NCBI GenBank assembly: GCA_951394405.1 | Contig: OX596345.1 | Coordinates: forward strand, 1,674,001 to 1,738,000 | Source: Coprinellus micaceus | Lineage: Eukaryota; Basidiomycota; Agaricomycetes; Agaricales; Psathyrellaceae | Reading direction: 5' to 3' | Length of the DNA: 64,000 bases | In this document: positions 12,689 through 24,816 of the stretch, piece by piece | How positions within the stretch are numbered: position 1 is the first letter of the stretch | How the letters are laid out: every line of letters starts with the position of its first letter | Program-made: the position numbers and the translations under genes | Notes under the pieces: model-generated | Seen by the model: only the letters and a program-made list of their open reading frames with translations | The model's database searches: none | Told to the model about the DNA's origin: nothing

Positions 12689-14348
12689 TGTAGACTAGAA
12701 TAGTAGAATGCAGCTGGGGATTACACGGGATGATGAGAGTCCATGTCTATGTACAAGGGATAGCGCCGACGTGTTTGTTCATTTGTTCTGCCATCAAAAG
12801 TGCGCGAATATACGTTACCACGGTAGGTAGGTAGGTAGGTAGGACGGCACTTGGTCCCAATCAGGAACGGCTGTTCAGCTTGCCAAATGCTCAGCTCAGC
12901 GCTCAGGAGCGTTCTCGCCCGCGCGGTGTCTTCGCGGCGGTTTTATAGCACGTATGTACCTTTTTGTATGGCATTTCCCAACCTTTCCAAGAGGAATCGG
13001 TTCTTTAGGAGGGGGCTGAGATGGTTTCATAGCTAAACTGAAGCGAATGGAGGCAAGATGGAATGGTGGGCCGCCATCAATTCTGGGCTGCCTCGAACCC
13101 AATTAAAGGGACAAGGGATGGGATTGCCACCTCTGCTCGCGGTTGGCAATCGTTTCCCTATAATCCGTGACGATGAGCGTCTCATCATAACGGCTTATGT
13201 AGACGCCATATTCAATCGCTCTCCGCTCCCAAAGCCCGTACTGGCCCTCCCTGCCAAGTCTGGATTCAACAAATTAGGCGCCCGGCGCTCCAGGGGTAAT
13301 ACCGTTACTTCGACCGGATCACGCCTTGCTAGCCATGGCCTGACACAAGGTGACCATGATACTGCACAGACCCCCTATAACTAAAGGCTATAGCCGCCAT
13401 GTTCGGCCGGTAATACAGTAGATTTGCCGTAGGTATCCATGTTGAGCACTGCGTGACTCACCTTGTGCCCATTTCAAGGCATTGGATACTTAGATTTATT
13501 CCTATGCGAGTGTTCCCCGAGATTCAACCGCAGGCTACCCAAAAGTTGGGAAGCTTGGGAAAACTATGCATTGTCCAGGTAGGCATCAGGTCTCAGCACT
13601 GGAAATTCATGGCCAAAGGGGGGGCGTCAAAAATGACTGCCCGATACCGAGTTACTAGTATCTCTCCCTGGACATGAAGCCAGCATCACGAACCCGACGA
13701 ACCGACAACCACCCATCGCGCCTTAATGTGCCTTTCTTCGCAAGTCGATGAGATCCCGCTGGAGAAGCGGATTAATGTATCAGTCCGGAGGAGCAGAGAA
13801 AGGGCATATTGACGTCAACTCCAGACCACCATCGATTATCAACGCGCGCTTCGAGATCCATCGGGGCCTTGATCCACGGGCGAAGGAAAGAAGCACGAGT
13901 ATAGAGACGATGAATGTGAACTGAATAGAAGGTCGGGTACTAGGGTTGTCAGCGCTTTGTTTGTCGTCGCAGGGGAGGTGAAGGCGCGGTGGAGAGCATG
14001 GTCGAACTGGAGCTTCTCTTCCTGGGCGACGTGTGCTAGAACAGTGAGCGTGGCTCAACACTGGCAGAGGAATGGGCCTCGCTCATTTCTGTAGATCGGG
14101 CCATTGAATCACTGCCCCGGAATGTTTGCTACCGGGCTCACGGATATTCTATCCGTGTGGTGGCGGCCGGTTGAGCGAAACTAAGCCTTCGAGAAACCAA
14201 CGATGAATCCACGACGTATCACGGTTGTGCGCGAAAATACATACGTACATCAGAGCCCGGCGGATCCTCAAAAGAACGGCAACATTCTTTCAGGTGGGAC
14301 CGCATTGTCATCACCACTCCATCGCCTTCAGGCCCCTGCCCACAGGCC
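12689..14348. other. intergenic, no gene seen
   Basis: The only distinct structure is a GGTA microsatellite at 12822-12843. Open frames are short and motif-free. The region includes the upstream side of paralog A and the 3' side of the CFA20-domain gene. Confidence 0.5.
12822..12843. repeat. (GGTA)n microsatellite
   Basis: About five and a half perfect GGTA units, roughly 135 bp upstream of the start of paralog A. Confidence 0.9.
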
Positions 14349-15327
14349 TCATCGCGAATCGTCCGCAGCGTACAGCTCAAACTCCCAAGGAAGGCCCTGG
14401 CGCGAACCGTTCTCTGAGAACCAGATCCTTCGAAGTCTGCACGTGGCGTATACACGGACATACGACACATGAGAATAGCTTCCCTTTGGTATGGCTAACG
14501 AGCCTTGACTGGCGTCGCCCTCGATGGGCGCTAGAAGGCTGGAAGAGAAGTGAGGGAGATAGGTCGGTAGGTGAAGATTTACTGTCGTCCACGAGGTCAG
14601 AGGTCGGGACGAAACTCCGGGGAAGGAGAGGGGTAGATGTAATAGAGGGGGCTTTCCAAGGTGTAGTTTGATCCTAGGTTCCGACTGGAATGTGGTTAGT
14701 AGGTCGTCCAGCCTGAAATCAGAATGAATGGGGAACGTCCGCACGGTGAAGCTAGAGTCGAATGGGCATCAGGATCAAGGGGACGACGAGCGTCCGGTTC
14801 TCGCGCGGTGAAGACTTCAAGATTGAACGCACCTGGAACGTGGATAGCCTGACGATACCCAGCCTGTTGGCGGAATCAACGAGGCCGACTTCGAATGACC
14901 ACTCCTTCCCCAGGTTCCGGACCTGGAGGTGGATCCATGGGTGCCGGATTCCGAGGCTTCCATTGGCGCTTCCAGCGGGGGCCCCAGCTCTGTGCGATGA
15001 TATTTCGTGCGTCGAGACGTCATGGGGACATTGAATGAATGTCTTGCGAAGATCAGGGGATTGCAGATGCAGCACGGTTTGATCCAGCGTGTATCCTTGA
15101 GAATCGGAGACCTCGTTCGAACGAGGTTCGCCTCTGTCGGACAGAGAAGCAGAGGGCGCGAGGAGCACTGTTGGCGGTGGTGGCCGAGGTTCCGACTTTG
15201 CGTCGTGCAGAAAGCAGATGCGTGAATGTCGTTCTGAGCCTTCTCGTCGGGAGAAGAGAGCCAAAGGTTTACTCCCGGTGGAAGAGAATAAAGAAACCAC
15301 TGGAGGTTGTACAGCAGATTCGAACAT
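14349..15327 (-). CDS. CFA20-domain (CFAP20/DUF667-like) protein
   Basis: Exons 14833-15327 and 14349-14684, with a phase-0 intron of 148 nt (branch CTAAC, acceptor TTCCAG), give 276 residues. The chain follows the CFAP20 fold from end to end. The start VVSLFSSTGSKPLALF resembles the family N-terminus. The middle has HPWIHLQVRNLGKEWSFEV, then VDSANRLGIVRLSTFQ and a TSWTTVNLHLP strand. The end has YVRVYATCRLRRIWFS and LPWEFELY, matching the conserved 'RVQIHANCRIRRIYFS...EFKLY' type ending. It is longer than typical CFAP20 (about 193 residues) because of an insertion of about 45 residues near 40-85 and another near 210-230. In ciliates and animals the family acts at the inner junction of axonemal doublets; nuclear roles are also reported. 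Filamentous Dikarya have no cilia, so the role here is open. The intron is longer than the local norm, so one more small exon is possible. Confidence 0.8.
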
Positions 15328-15786
15328 GGTACAACGAAGAAGGATACGATCGGATGTGTTGGAATATCATCCACAGCGGTCTGTGGCTTGCCTCTCAAAC
15401 AAACCCAAACACTTACACTCTAACCTGAACATTTTCTGTCGCTCTTTGTCTCCCGCCATCACACACCAACACGCGCTCGGGTACATTCACGAGCTAGGTT
15501 CTGTGGGCTTGCATTGCGAACCTGAATTGCTCGCAGATCGGATTCACGGCACTTGGTTCTGGTTGTCCAATTGGTCTCAGCTGGTAAAAACTTCGACTAG
15601 CGAATCGAAGCTCCCGCCCGATTCGTCCTGGACCGCCGAACAACGTCTCTTCGTTCCTTCTATACTAGGGCCGTTGGCCTTTCAAGTTACCGCGGTCAAC
15701 AAAATCCAAAGTGAAACTCTCCTATCGAGCCTTCGCATTTGCTCTTCGCTTGGTTGTCAGGGGGCGCGTTCAATATGGGCGACCGG
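15328..15786. other. intergenic between CFA20-domain gene and carbonic anhydrase relic
   Basis: No conserved coding signal. It probably includes the promoter of the CFA20-domain gene. Confidence 0.45.
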
Positions 15787-16500
15787 CCCCGGCCTTCACC
15801 CCCTCAAATGCGATTTCTAGGATGGCCTTGCCTGGGGATTCGACAGAAACGCCGAGGTCTTTCACCGCACCGTCACGGTTCCCTACATCCTAGACCCATC
15901 CATGGATGAACGTATGGGCATTGCGGGTATCAAGGCAGTCAGTGCTGTCCTATGCAGGGGTTCCTGTTCCAGATGCTCGCCTCGGTCACGATCTTATCCG
16001 ACGCTATTCTGCAGACAGTATCCTTGAAATTGTCCTCTCCGAGCGCCCAGTAACCAACTTGACGCAAGGTGAGCAAGACACTGGGAGATTTCGGATGAAA
16101 CCTGCTCCCACGTATAGGGGTTGGAACTATAGGCCCCCCTGCTTTTATTTCCTCATCTTCACGGCCTCTTTGCTGTCCCGGCCATGTTCATGAGAGTGTT
16201 CAATCAACGCTGTGGGAGTGCTCACCTCTTGCTACTCCGATACAACCCTCGAATCGGCGCTGTCCACTCCTGGATTGCTTCTGTGGCCTCATTCCACAGG
16301 CGGAGTCGCGACGGAGGACGCAACAGCTCCGCACCCTGAGCCCACGTTTGGATCTTTCTCAGCATACTGATTGGCGATGTCCCTTTCCTTTGGACGAAGA
16401 AGGTTCCTGGACATGGATTAAAAGTTGTGCTCTCGCTCACGCGACTATCAGGGCGTCCCAGGAAGAGGAAGGGAGGTTTTGTGAAGGAATAGAATACTGC
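15787..16500 (-). pseudogene. decayed secreted beta-carbonic anhydrase
   Basis: Read on the minus strand, this segment follows the carbonic anhydrases at 53.2 and 55.6 kb. In order it shows KPPFLFLGRPDSRVSES and PGTFFVQR, then a gap, then a GCGA/VASSVATPP remnant. These are followed by WTAPIRGLYRSSKR with a GTGAG donor after it, a VCRIASDKIVTE remnant, RNAHTFIHGWV, and KDLGVSVESPGKA. Lesions: the first zinc Cys is replaced (GCSDSR reads GRPDSR). The segment from after the VQR motif to the second zinc site (HYGCGG) is largely deleted. An in-frame TAG replaces the Tyr codon after HGWV near 15892. At least one frameshift lies near 16340-16390. No first exon with a signal peptide was found. It resembles the 55.6-kb gene more than the 48.8-kb gene. 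Confidence 0.88.
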
Positions 16501-17662
16501 GATTTGGGGGGGCGGGTTACTGATTACCACGTACTTCGTCCGTTAATTGTGAGGTCCTTAAGGAGTGCTGTATTCGCTTCGCGGAAATAGTGCTTCCCTT
16601 GGTAAAGAGTATCTCTGCACTCTGTGGTCTTCGTTTGCCATCTGGGTCAAAATTGGTGACCACTCAGGCAAGCTCGAGGCTTGGGCGTTCCAACGGCGCG
16701 CGGACAAGAGGGTGAAGACACGGAGCGGTGGCAACCGACCGCTTGAACATCATGCTAACAAAAGGATAGAAGAGGGATAGAGCGGGCCTCCCCTCCTTCT
16801 CTCAGGGTAATATATGTGTTTCCTTCTCCGACGCATTAGCTAGGTGGTGACGCGGTGGTTTGTAGCTTCGTCATTCCGCACATCCCGAATTCCGGCTGCA
16901 CTTTGGGAAGAATTTTGGCGTTTACACTCACCAAATTGTTTCGTGAAGTTCACGCATATAGGTGAGCCTGGATTGAGACCTAGGAAAGCTAAGGGTACCC
17001 AACATATACAGAAGTGGGACGCCTTTCGTACAGAATGGGTTCGGCGCCGCTCTGAGTTGACCTAGCCGTCGTCCACAAAATCGGCTTTGTTAGATGATGT
17101 AGGTAGAGGAACCGTGACCGCTCTTCGATTACTCTTGCCAGGTTTACTCAAAATAGAACGCGCGCAAGCTTGAGCCCCGGCAAGGCGGGCGGCAAAGTCG
17201 ATTGAATAAGCGCGCAGGCTTCGGCAATCGCCGGTTCACTTATCGAAGGATTCCGGCGTCATTCCCAATCTCTTCTCATCAAGTGCTTCTCTTCCGTTGC
17301 TGTATGTACTTCGCATTGATACGTTAGCCCGGATCCGAGGTCCTCCTTCACGAAATTCGTGACCTTGCTAGACAAATATACGCCGACACAGAACCTTCCT
17401 CATTGGCACGCGGCCCTCCTTTTAATAATCTAGGCTCGTGACGAAGTAAGTACATATATTCGCCGGAGGCCCTTCATTCGGTGTACAATCCACGTTACTC
17501 AGGAGACCCACTGGCAAGCCCTCGAAGTAAAACACAAGGAAGAAAGGCTGGAGCAACACCACTTCGCACGTTTTTGATGGTGGAATCTGATTCCAACCTT
17601 GCAGTCAAACGCACCAGCACTGCACCCAGACCATCATCATCTCGTGCAGTGGTTCGCCTACA
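16501..17662. other. intergenic, no gene seen
   Basis: Short motif-free frames only. The 5' part may contain the decayed promoter or first exon of the carbonic anhydrase relic. The 3' part is upstream of paralog B. Confidence 0.45.
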
Positions 17663-19008
17663 ATGCTGCGTAAACTTTCAAACGCAGCCTTAACCTATCA
17701 AGCAAGTGTAGGTCTCCTTCTTCACGACAACTCATCGTTTGCCATGTAGGGCTGACATACCGGGTCATCCACCTTGTTACAGGCCTTGGGAAAACGGAGC
17801 TGGTGGCCTTTGGCAACTCTCGCTCACTCAAAGGGTTTTGCTATGGGGAGTGTCGCGTCTTACCAGCTGTTGAACAACGTTGCCGGGTCGAGCGTTAACT
17901 CGGGACAACCGACGCAAAAGGAGGTAAGTTGTGTTCGTGCTCTCCTAGCTGCGTGCATCGTCCCTCACCACGTTGTTAAAAGCCAAAAAGATGGACGCGC
18001 TCGAGAATATCAACCCTCAATCCATCAGAGTACAAAGCGCAAGATATCTTGGATTTGTCTGGCTCCCGGAAGAAGCACGTCTCTTTTGTAGGCTTTCCGG
18101 CTCGGGAGTCGGCATGGAGCACCACGTACAAGGCGCACCGCGACCGCGCGACGGGAACCATTGTAGTGGAACCATTTCCTCCTAACACGAAGGGCGTGTT
18201 CTATTTTCACGACCGGTCAAGCGTGCATCCTGTTGCAGGCGATGTTCGTTTCCGCGTCCTCCCCGTCGATGAGGTTCAGGACTGGAGTTCTGTCGATACA
18301 GTGGACCTCTTCGCAAGAGGGCACGATTTGGTCGACTATAGCGGCCTCGGACCTTGGTGTGTATCGCTTTTGGGCATCCTTTACGGAGGACACCCAGCGC
18401 TCCGCGACTTCATGAAATTGAATGGGTACATATCTGAGGTCGCTAAGGAAGAAGTGCGACACCTTACTTCCACGGGGAAGAAGCCTGGCGCCTCGAGGGG
18501 AGGATACATTGTCGAGAAGGTTACAGACCCTTTTGTTCTAGATCTATCGAACAAAAACAAGAGATTCGTCTTCCTTCAAAAAGAAGGCATCACACCTGCC
18601 CTGGTCAATCTCTCGCGAGGTACCTCTAAGCCCGTATACTCTGGTGCGAGGGTGTTTTTTTAATTTAAGTTTCTAGCTGTATCTTACGGGTGATTTTGTC
18701 TAGGCACCGTGCTCGTGCGTTTTGAAGCGGTATTGGTTCGACAGGGGAGGAATCAAGAGCTTCACAAGAAAGTGGGTCTACGGGTCCTCAAGTTCCTGAA
18801 ACCCCCCAACCCCAGCGACCGGGTCGTGCAGCAGGGGGGTGAGCTCCTCAAGATATATAACCATGGAGACAAGGTGGAGAGACCGTGGATCAGGAACGCA
18901 CCGAAGGCCATAAGCCCCTCGTCGCTGGCACTGTTAGAGGAGACCTACCTCCCTGCAGATGCACGCTCAGGGCGATGTGTGCAATACGCGTCGCGCCAAT
19001 CTGCGTAA
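17663..19008 (+). CDS. unrecognised fungal protein, paralog B (C-terminally truncated)
   Basis: Four exons (17663-17707, 17783-17923, 17983-18619, 18704-19008) encode 375 residues. The intron positions are the same as in paralog A at 11.2-12.7 kb; introns are 75, 59 and 84 nt. It shares the basic N-terminus (MLRKLSNAAL) and the core (KGVFYFHDRSSVHP, GDVRFRVLPVDEVQDW, VDLFARGHDLVDYSG, VEKVTDPFVLDLS, LVRFEAV). Compared with A, exon 2 is six codons shorter. Four extra bases just after the shared YLPADA codons (about 18962-18966) shift the frame and cause a stop at 19006. The DNA beyond still resembles A weakly, so the truncation looks secondary. Whether the shorter protein works is unknown. Confidence 0.72.
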
Positions 19009-19636
19009 CGTATCCACGGAAACGCCCGACACTGCCGACTCTTGTCTCACTCAGGAGTCCAGCTGCGCGGGAGGCTATGCCAGGGAGAGCTGGACAACGA
19101 ACCGGAATGTATCAATAATAATGCAAGAACGAGTGGCCAGGGAACGGATCTGTTGTGTTTGAATGGGTGAAGTTTCTGTGGGGAATTCGGCAAATAATCC
19201 AAGTAGTCAAGCGTCCAATGGGGAGAGCTGTCTGACTTGTGCTAGAGGGACGGTTCTGAGTCTGCGCAAAGCAGGGGAGGGTGGAAGCAGGACGGGTGTT
19301 GGACGATGAGCGCGGAAGCGGAGGTTGGAACCTTGGGCATATACACGATGTAGACGATGGGGCGACAGAACTTGAGTCTGCGATAGTGATGGTGACTACT
19401 TGAGGCTGGGCTCCCAAGATACGGACGATCATGACAATTATAATTAGTGAAGTGCTACACAAATCGAATACGTGTGATAGTAAGGAAGAATGTGGCGGGC
19501 AACGAGAACGCGACAACACGAGAGCGAAGAAGCGGAAAATGCAAATGGTACACATGCGACAAAGCAGAAATCACAGCAAAAAGCGACCGAAAAGGGTGAG
19601 AAAGACAAACGGTCCAAGCACAAACCGACGCTCCGG
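19009..19636. other. intergenic, 3' regions of paralog B and MSH6
   Basis: The first part retains diverged similarity to the C-terminal coding sequence of paralog A. The rest shows no coding signal and probably contains the MSH6 3' end. Confidence 0.45.
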
Positions 19637-22600
19637 TCAAGCAGCATTGGCGGGCAAATACCCCCTCACCGCCGCCTTTAAGCCCTTCAACACCTCCCGC
19701 CTCCTCGACTTATCCTCCGGTGGTTCGATAGTCCCCTGCGCCAATTTCACTAGATAGGCGAAGTCTGCTTGGGCAACTGTAGGCATGCGTGCCGCGACGT
19801 CGTTCGCCTGTTGCGTCTTCAGCCTTTCCTTGAACTGTTTGGCGAATTCCTTCGAGATAACGTCAGCGCGTTGGACTACGTTGGTAGGGACGCCAGCAAG
19901 GTTCGCGACGTGCGTGCCGAAGGAGGACTCCGCTACGCCTTCAACGAGCTTGTAGAGGAATGTGAGCTGGAGCGGAGGAAAGCGGATCAGTGTGATGAAC
20001 GGGGGAGGTAAGGAGGACGGCCAACCTCGTGCCTCTCATCGTCGACCTCAGTGGACATATACATGCGACAGATATTTGGATGGTAAGCGTAGTCGTCTGT
20101 TAGAGAGCCGTAGTGGGTCGCGAAGAACGCGAGGGGAATGGTATGGGAAGCAAGTTCGTGAAGAACTGCCCCAGCAATCGCCATTCCATCGAATGTGGAG
20201 GTTCCTCGACCGAGTTCTATACAAGTAAGTTAGAAAGATCCTCCGGATGCAATGCTGTAGCACTTACCATCGAGAATGACCAGCGATCTGGGGGTAGCAT
20301 CCCGGAGGATCTTGCAACTATCGGGGGTGAGCTTCAGGGATAAGGTACCTCGACGAAGAAACGCACCACTCGTCCAACTCGACCTTGAAGGTACTGGCGT
20401 TAGAAAACATGTTATCGTAGGCTCCCATACGAGTGAGAATAGAGTCCACAGGGCAAAGACTGGGTTCAGATATTCAGGTGAACATTATTGTTGAAGAAAG
20501 TGAAAGCAGGGGGCATACCGAGCGTTGGAAGCTGGGACGAGCATGCCCAGCTGAGCCATGATGACACCAGTCGCGGTCATACGCATTAACTAGAGACCGG
20601 GTCAGAATTTTGCGGCCATTCCCCGAACAAATACACTCACAGTGGACTTTCCAGCCATATTCGGTCCTGGAGGGCCGGGGTTCAGTATGTCGTCCGCCTC
20701 AACAAACTGAACAAATGCTTACCAGTCAAAAGAACAATACCCGCCTTCTCCCCTCCCATCTTGACATCATTATCCACGAAGCTTGTTATGTTCGGGTTCA
20801 AACAAACCGTTGGATGCCTCAACTCCTGAAAGTCGATGAACGCCTTCTCCCCATCCACAAACTCTGGCCTGCAACTAGGTGTACCGATCGCCGTGCTTGA
20901 CTTTGCCAAGCTAAAGAGGCAATCGAGTTCAGAAAGCACCCGGACAGCACGAAGCCAGATGGCGCGGTCTTTAGAGAACTCTTCGAAGAGGCGGAATTTG
21001 AAGGTCTTAATGACGGTGTTGCGCGTTTCGCGAGCTTCTTTGAGTTTGCGGATGGTCTTTTGGAGCGAGGGAACGATGTAGCGGTTCTTAGCCTTGGTGC
21101 CCGACGATTTGGTCCAGGCAGAGGGCACGCGTTTAGCGTCCTTTGAGGAAACTTCGACGAGGTATATGTCCTAGTAATTAAATCAGCACGGAGACCCCAT
21201 GAGGTGAACCAAAGACTTACCTTGTTACCAATAGCGCTGTGCCACCAGCCGAGGTCAAGTCTGCGGACAACGGCTCAATACAGGATTTTGGCTTGAAGGG
21301 ACGAAACGCACCCAGTGGACTTGCGCATAGTCTTAATTTCATTCTCCAATGTCTTCTCTAGGCTCGCGATCTCACCGGAGACTTCGTCGTACGCTTCATC
21401 CTTCCCCTCTTTCGGGATAAGCTCGTCGCTATCTATTTCCCCCATTCGTGCACATCAGCCTCTGTCCTACATCCAACGAGGTGATCAAACCACTCACCAG
21501 TATCCTCCGGGCTCAGGAACATCGCCTCCAAGTTCTTCACATTAACCGCCAAATCTGGTGCATCCCTCAACAACCCCGAAATGGTCTTGGACTCAAAATC
21601 CTCAGACTCATCCGCGAGCTTCCCAAGACCCTTGCTGAGCGCCTTGAAGGATTTAAGGACTTTGAGGAAGTCTTTGACTTTGCAACTCTTGGCATGGATG
21701 CGGGAGACGATACGTTCGAGGTCGGGGAGGCCTTTGGCAACGGACGTAAAGGTGGCTTCGAACGTGGGGTGGTTAATGATGTCCTCGACAGCATCGAGCC
21801 TGTGCCAACCTATTAGCCAGATACCCAGTGTGTCAGAAAGAGGAAATTACACACCGAGCATTGATAGCAGGTACCTCCTTCAACGGCGCACAGAGCCAGA
21901 TGCGAAACAAGCGTTTACCTATTCTGAAGTCAGCGGTCACTCCTTGGCAAACGCAAACGAGAAAACTTACCCGAAGGAGTGATGCAACGCTGGAGGAGGC
22001 TAAGCAACGTCCCTTCTTCCGACCCCTCATTATTCACCAAGAGCTCCAAGTGGGCTAGAGTCTGCCCATCAAGCGTCAAGTTCTGTCCGCGCTTCATCGG
22101 GTCGTAAATGTTGAAGTTCCGCATGCTGACAATGTCCTTGTCGATGTTGAGCTGGCGAAGATACCTGAGCGAGCGAGTGTCAGAGATAGGAAGTCGTGAC
22201 GCATGTCGATGTAAAGCGCTCACCAAATCATGGAACCTAGTGCCTCGATGGCGGGTTTGTCGTTAGCCATCTGACGGATAGAATCGGGCACAGAAGACGG
22301 AAGAATATTGTCGCCATCTTCTCCATCTTCGTCCATAGCATCATCGCCAGAAGAAGGGAACAGTGCTTTGAGCTCGTCGATGGCGGCGTCGTATTTGAAC
22401 CCTTCCACATCTCGCAGGCCGGTCCAGAGGCAGCCCGAGGGCAAGATAGACTTGAGAATCCTCTGCGTGTCGACGGAGAGTGTACCCTACAACAGGGGTG
22501 AGCCACCAGACATTTCGATTCCGGGAAGCGCCCGCACCTTCTTAAACAGCAGCTCTTTAGGGCAAATCTGCCGCATAAGAGTCTCAAGCTTCGTCCGACA

Positions 22601-24816
22601 GATATCGTCCACAAACCCCGTCAGGTTGAACTGAGAGGTCGAGCAGTCCAGGACACAGATGCCAAACTTGTTATTGGACTCATCGCCATCAGCCCCGGGT
22701 TCCTCGCAAATACATATGCAGTGGCCAGCGTTCTCGTCGGTGAGGAGAGAAGGGTCGACAAGGGTCCCGTTCGTGTAAACCTTGTTGAGTTCCCTATCCC
22801 CGTGATGGAATATCAGCAGGTGTCGAGGGAACCCAGGGAGAGGAAGGGGCGATGGAGGGAACGGTCGAAATGGGGCGAACTTACCTTCTAACGATCTTGT
22901 CCTTCTCCTTATCCGCGCTAACCTTGCCCTTGCCCTTATCCGCAGCCAAGCGCATCTCAGCGCCCAATGCCGTCTCAGCCTGTTCGACGCGGCCGACTTT
23001 GTATCCCTTGCCCAGGAATTTGCTGGACAAAAAATCACAGCATTATGAGCCACCTCCAAGACGAGAGTTCGGGGTGTCCACTTACGCAGCCCAAAAGTTG
23101 AAGGCCATCTCTGGTACGCCGACCTAGTATCATCCGTTGAGCCGGAGTCCACCCATGAAAAGGAATCAAAGCAACGGCTCACCATGGACATCTTGACTCT
23201 GTTGGTCAACTTGAGGTCGAACTCCTGATGGCCAACCCTCGCGTCGTCCTCATATAGCTAACGAAAAAGACGTTAGGTGGGCGAAGAAGAGTTCATTTGG
23301 CTAGACTCACTTCGAAGAATTTGCTGATCACACCAGGCAGTCCATTAAGCGCTCCACAGCTTAAAGTTTGCTAGTATAGCTCACCCTTTCTGGAAGAACA
23401 AGATCTGTTGACTGATAATTAGCGCCGGGTAAGTGACGGGGAACGGACCAACTTACGGTATCGTAATGGTTCTGCTTAATCTCCCAGAACTATAATAACA
23501 ACAGTTACAGTCCGTGATGCAAGGGAGACTCGAACTAGGGCACGTACCTGCTTCTCAAACGGAGTAAACTCCTTCCATGCCTTGGAGGGTATATAGAGAG
23601 TTCGAGGATCGTACCCAGGCTCACCGGGTCGCTTACCATCTTTCTGTAGTATCAAGCAAGTTGTGATTTTAGACCCCTTGAGTAGAATAGTTGATGAGAT
23701 TGAACGCACGTCTCGGATGTCCTGGAGGAAAGCGAATGGTGAGTCCGCCTTCTTCTTGTCGTCTTTCTTCTCCAGCGCGCGTTGCTCAGCAGCAGTTAAG
23801 AAACTCCCTCCACCCCCAGACGACGCGGCCTGCGTCAATTTCGGCGCACTGGCGTTGGCTGCGGGTTTCTTGCCCTTCGCGCGTTTCGGTTTCGGGTCTT
23901 CATTATCATCGTCCAAGAGATCATCCTCGAGGTCCGTCGCAGAGAACGAGGAGCGGCGGGAAGAGGAGGACTTTAAAGACTTGGCTGATTCGCCTTCGGA
24001 CTGCTCAGACTCGTCATCAGGAACGATAAAGTCGTCGTCGTCGTCCCGGCTCTTCTTCTTCGAGCTAATGCCTACTCAAATACTGGTGAATATATGCGTA
24101 AATGGAAGTATATGAATCCGAGATCGCACCCTTCTTCTTCTGGGGTGACTTTTTGAAATGGCTGAGACGCTGAGAAAAGGCGTTGAGCGGGACGTCCTCG
24201 TCCTCCTCGTCCTCTTCCTCGCTGAGGGCCTTTGAAAGACGGGCTTTCTTTCCTGCATGCACTGTTAGTAGCTTCCGTTGATGGAGATACCATTGTGCTC
24301 ACTAGCAGCTTCTGAAGGGGACGAGGCCCTACGAAGCCTCCCCAGTGGTCGAACTGGTGCCTCGTCATCCTCATCGTCCGAGTCTACAGCAATCGCCTTT
24401 CGTTTGCTTCGAGTCTGCGAACTAATGAGTATTCACGGATATACCGAGGCTAAGTCACGACATACCGCATCCACTTCCGTCTCCCTGTCTGACGATGCCA
24501 GCATGTCCACATCACTCGTTGGAGGCGTACTAACACCCCGCGAAGAGGTCGGTGAGCTCGGGCGCACGGACGACGTCAGCGCTCGAGCATCGAAGACCTT
24601 TGAATCGGGTGTCTTGGGCTGCAAAGGCGACGATGGCACCGCCGTCGTCCTGGGTTTGGACGCGCTTTTCGACGATGAGCTCAATGCCTCGCCCTTTGCA
24701 GCAGGTGTCTTGAGCTTTGAGGTAGCTTTCGGCGCTCCTGCTGGGGCCTTGGAGAAGAACGACATCAAGCTCTTCTGTTTGAGCGACTCCGCAGACGCCT
24801 GATTCTTTGGAGGCAT
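19637..24816 (-). CDS. MSH6: DNA mismatch repair protein Msh6
   Basis: Msh6 pairs with Msh2 (MutS-alpha) to recognise mismatches and small loops in nuclear DNA. The model has 25 exons and 1269 residues. Exon bounds, low to high: 19637-19966, 20026-20216, 20268-20317, 20367-20459, 20519-20589, 20641-20666, 20723-21170, 21221-21260, 21312-21432, 21498-21799, 21855-21918, 21971-22164, 22224-22486, 22538-22793, 22885-23022, 23086-23123, 23183-23257, 23311-23323, 23385-23404, 23457-23489, 23548-23643, 23710-24071, 24130-24252, 24303-24414, 24466-24816. An N-terminal PIP box, QKSLMSFF (residues 14-21), would bind PCNA. It is followed by an acidic/basic disordered region. The mismatch-reading motif F368-F369-E370 lies in GKFFELYEDDA. 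Walker A is GPNMAGKST (1017-1025) and Walker B LVILDE (to 1097), followed by LGRGTST. A PSG(K)RLF lever region and clamp helices lie between. The length is usual for fungal Msh6. The start is set by the PIP box. Confidence 0.97.

Noticed and set aside
16222..16530. 102-codon minus-strand frame as an intact small gene
   Set aside because: Its content is the broken carbonic anhydrase relic, with the active-site Cys replaced and a frameshift after the VQR motif.
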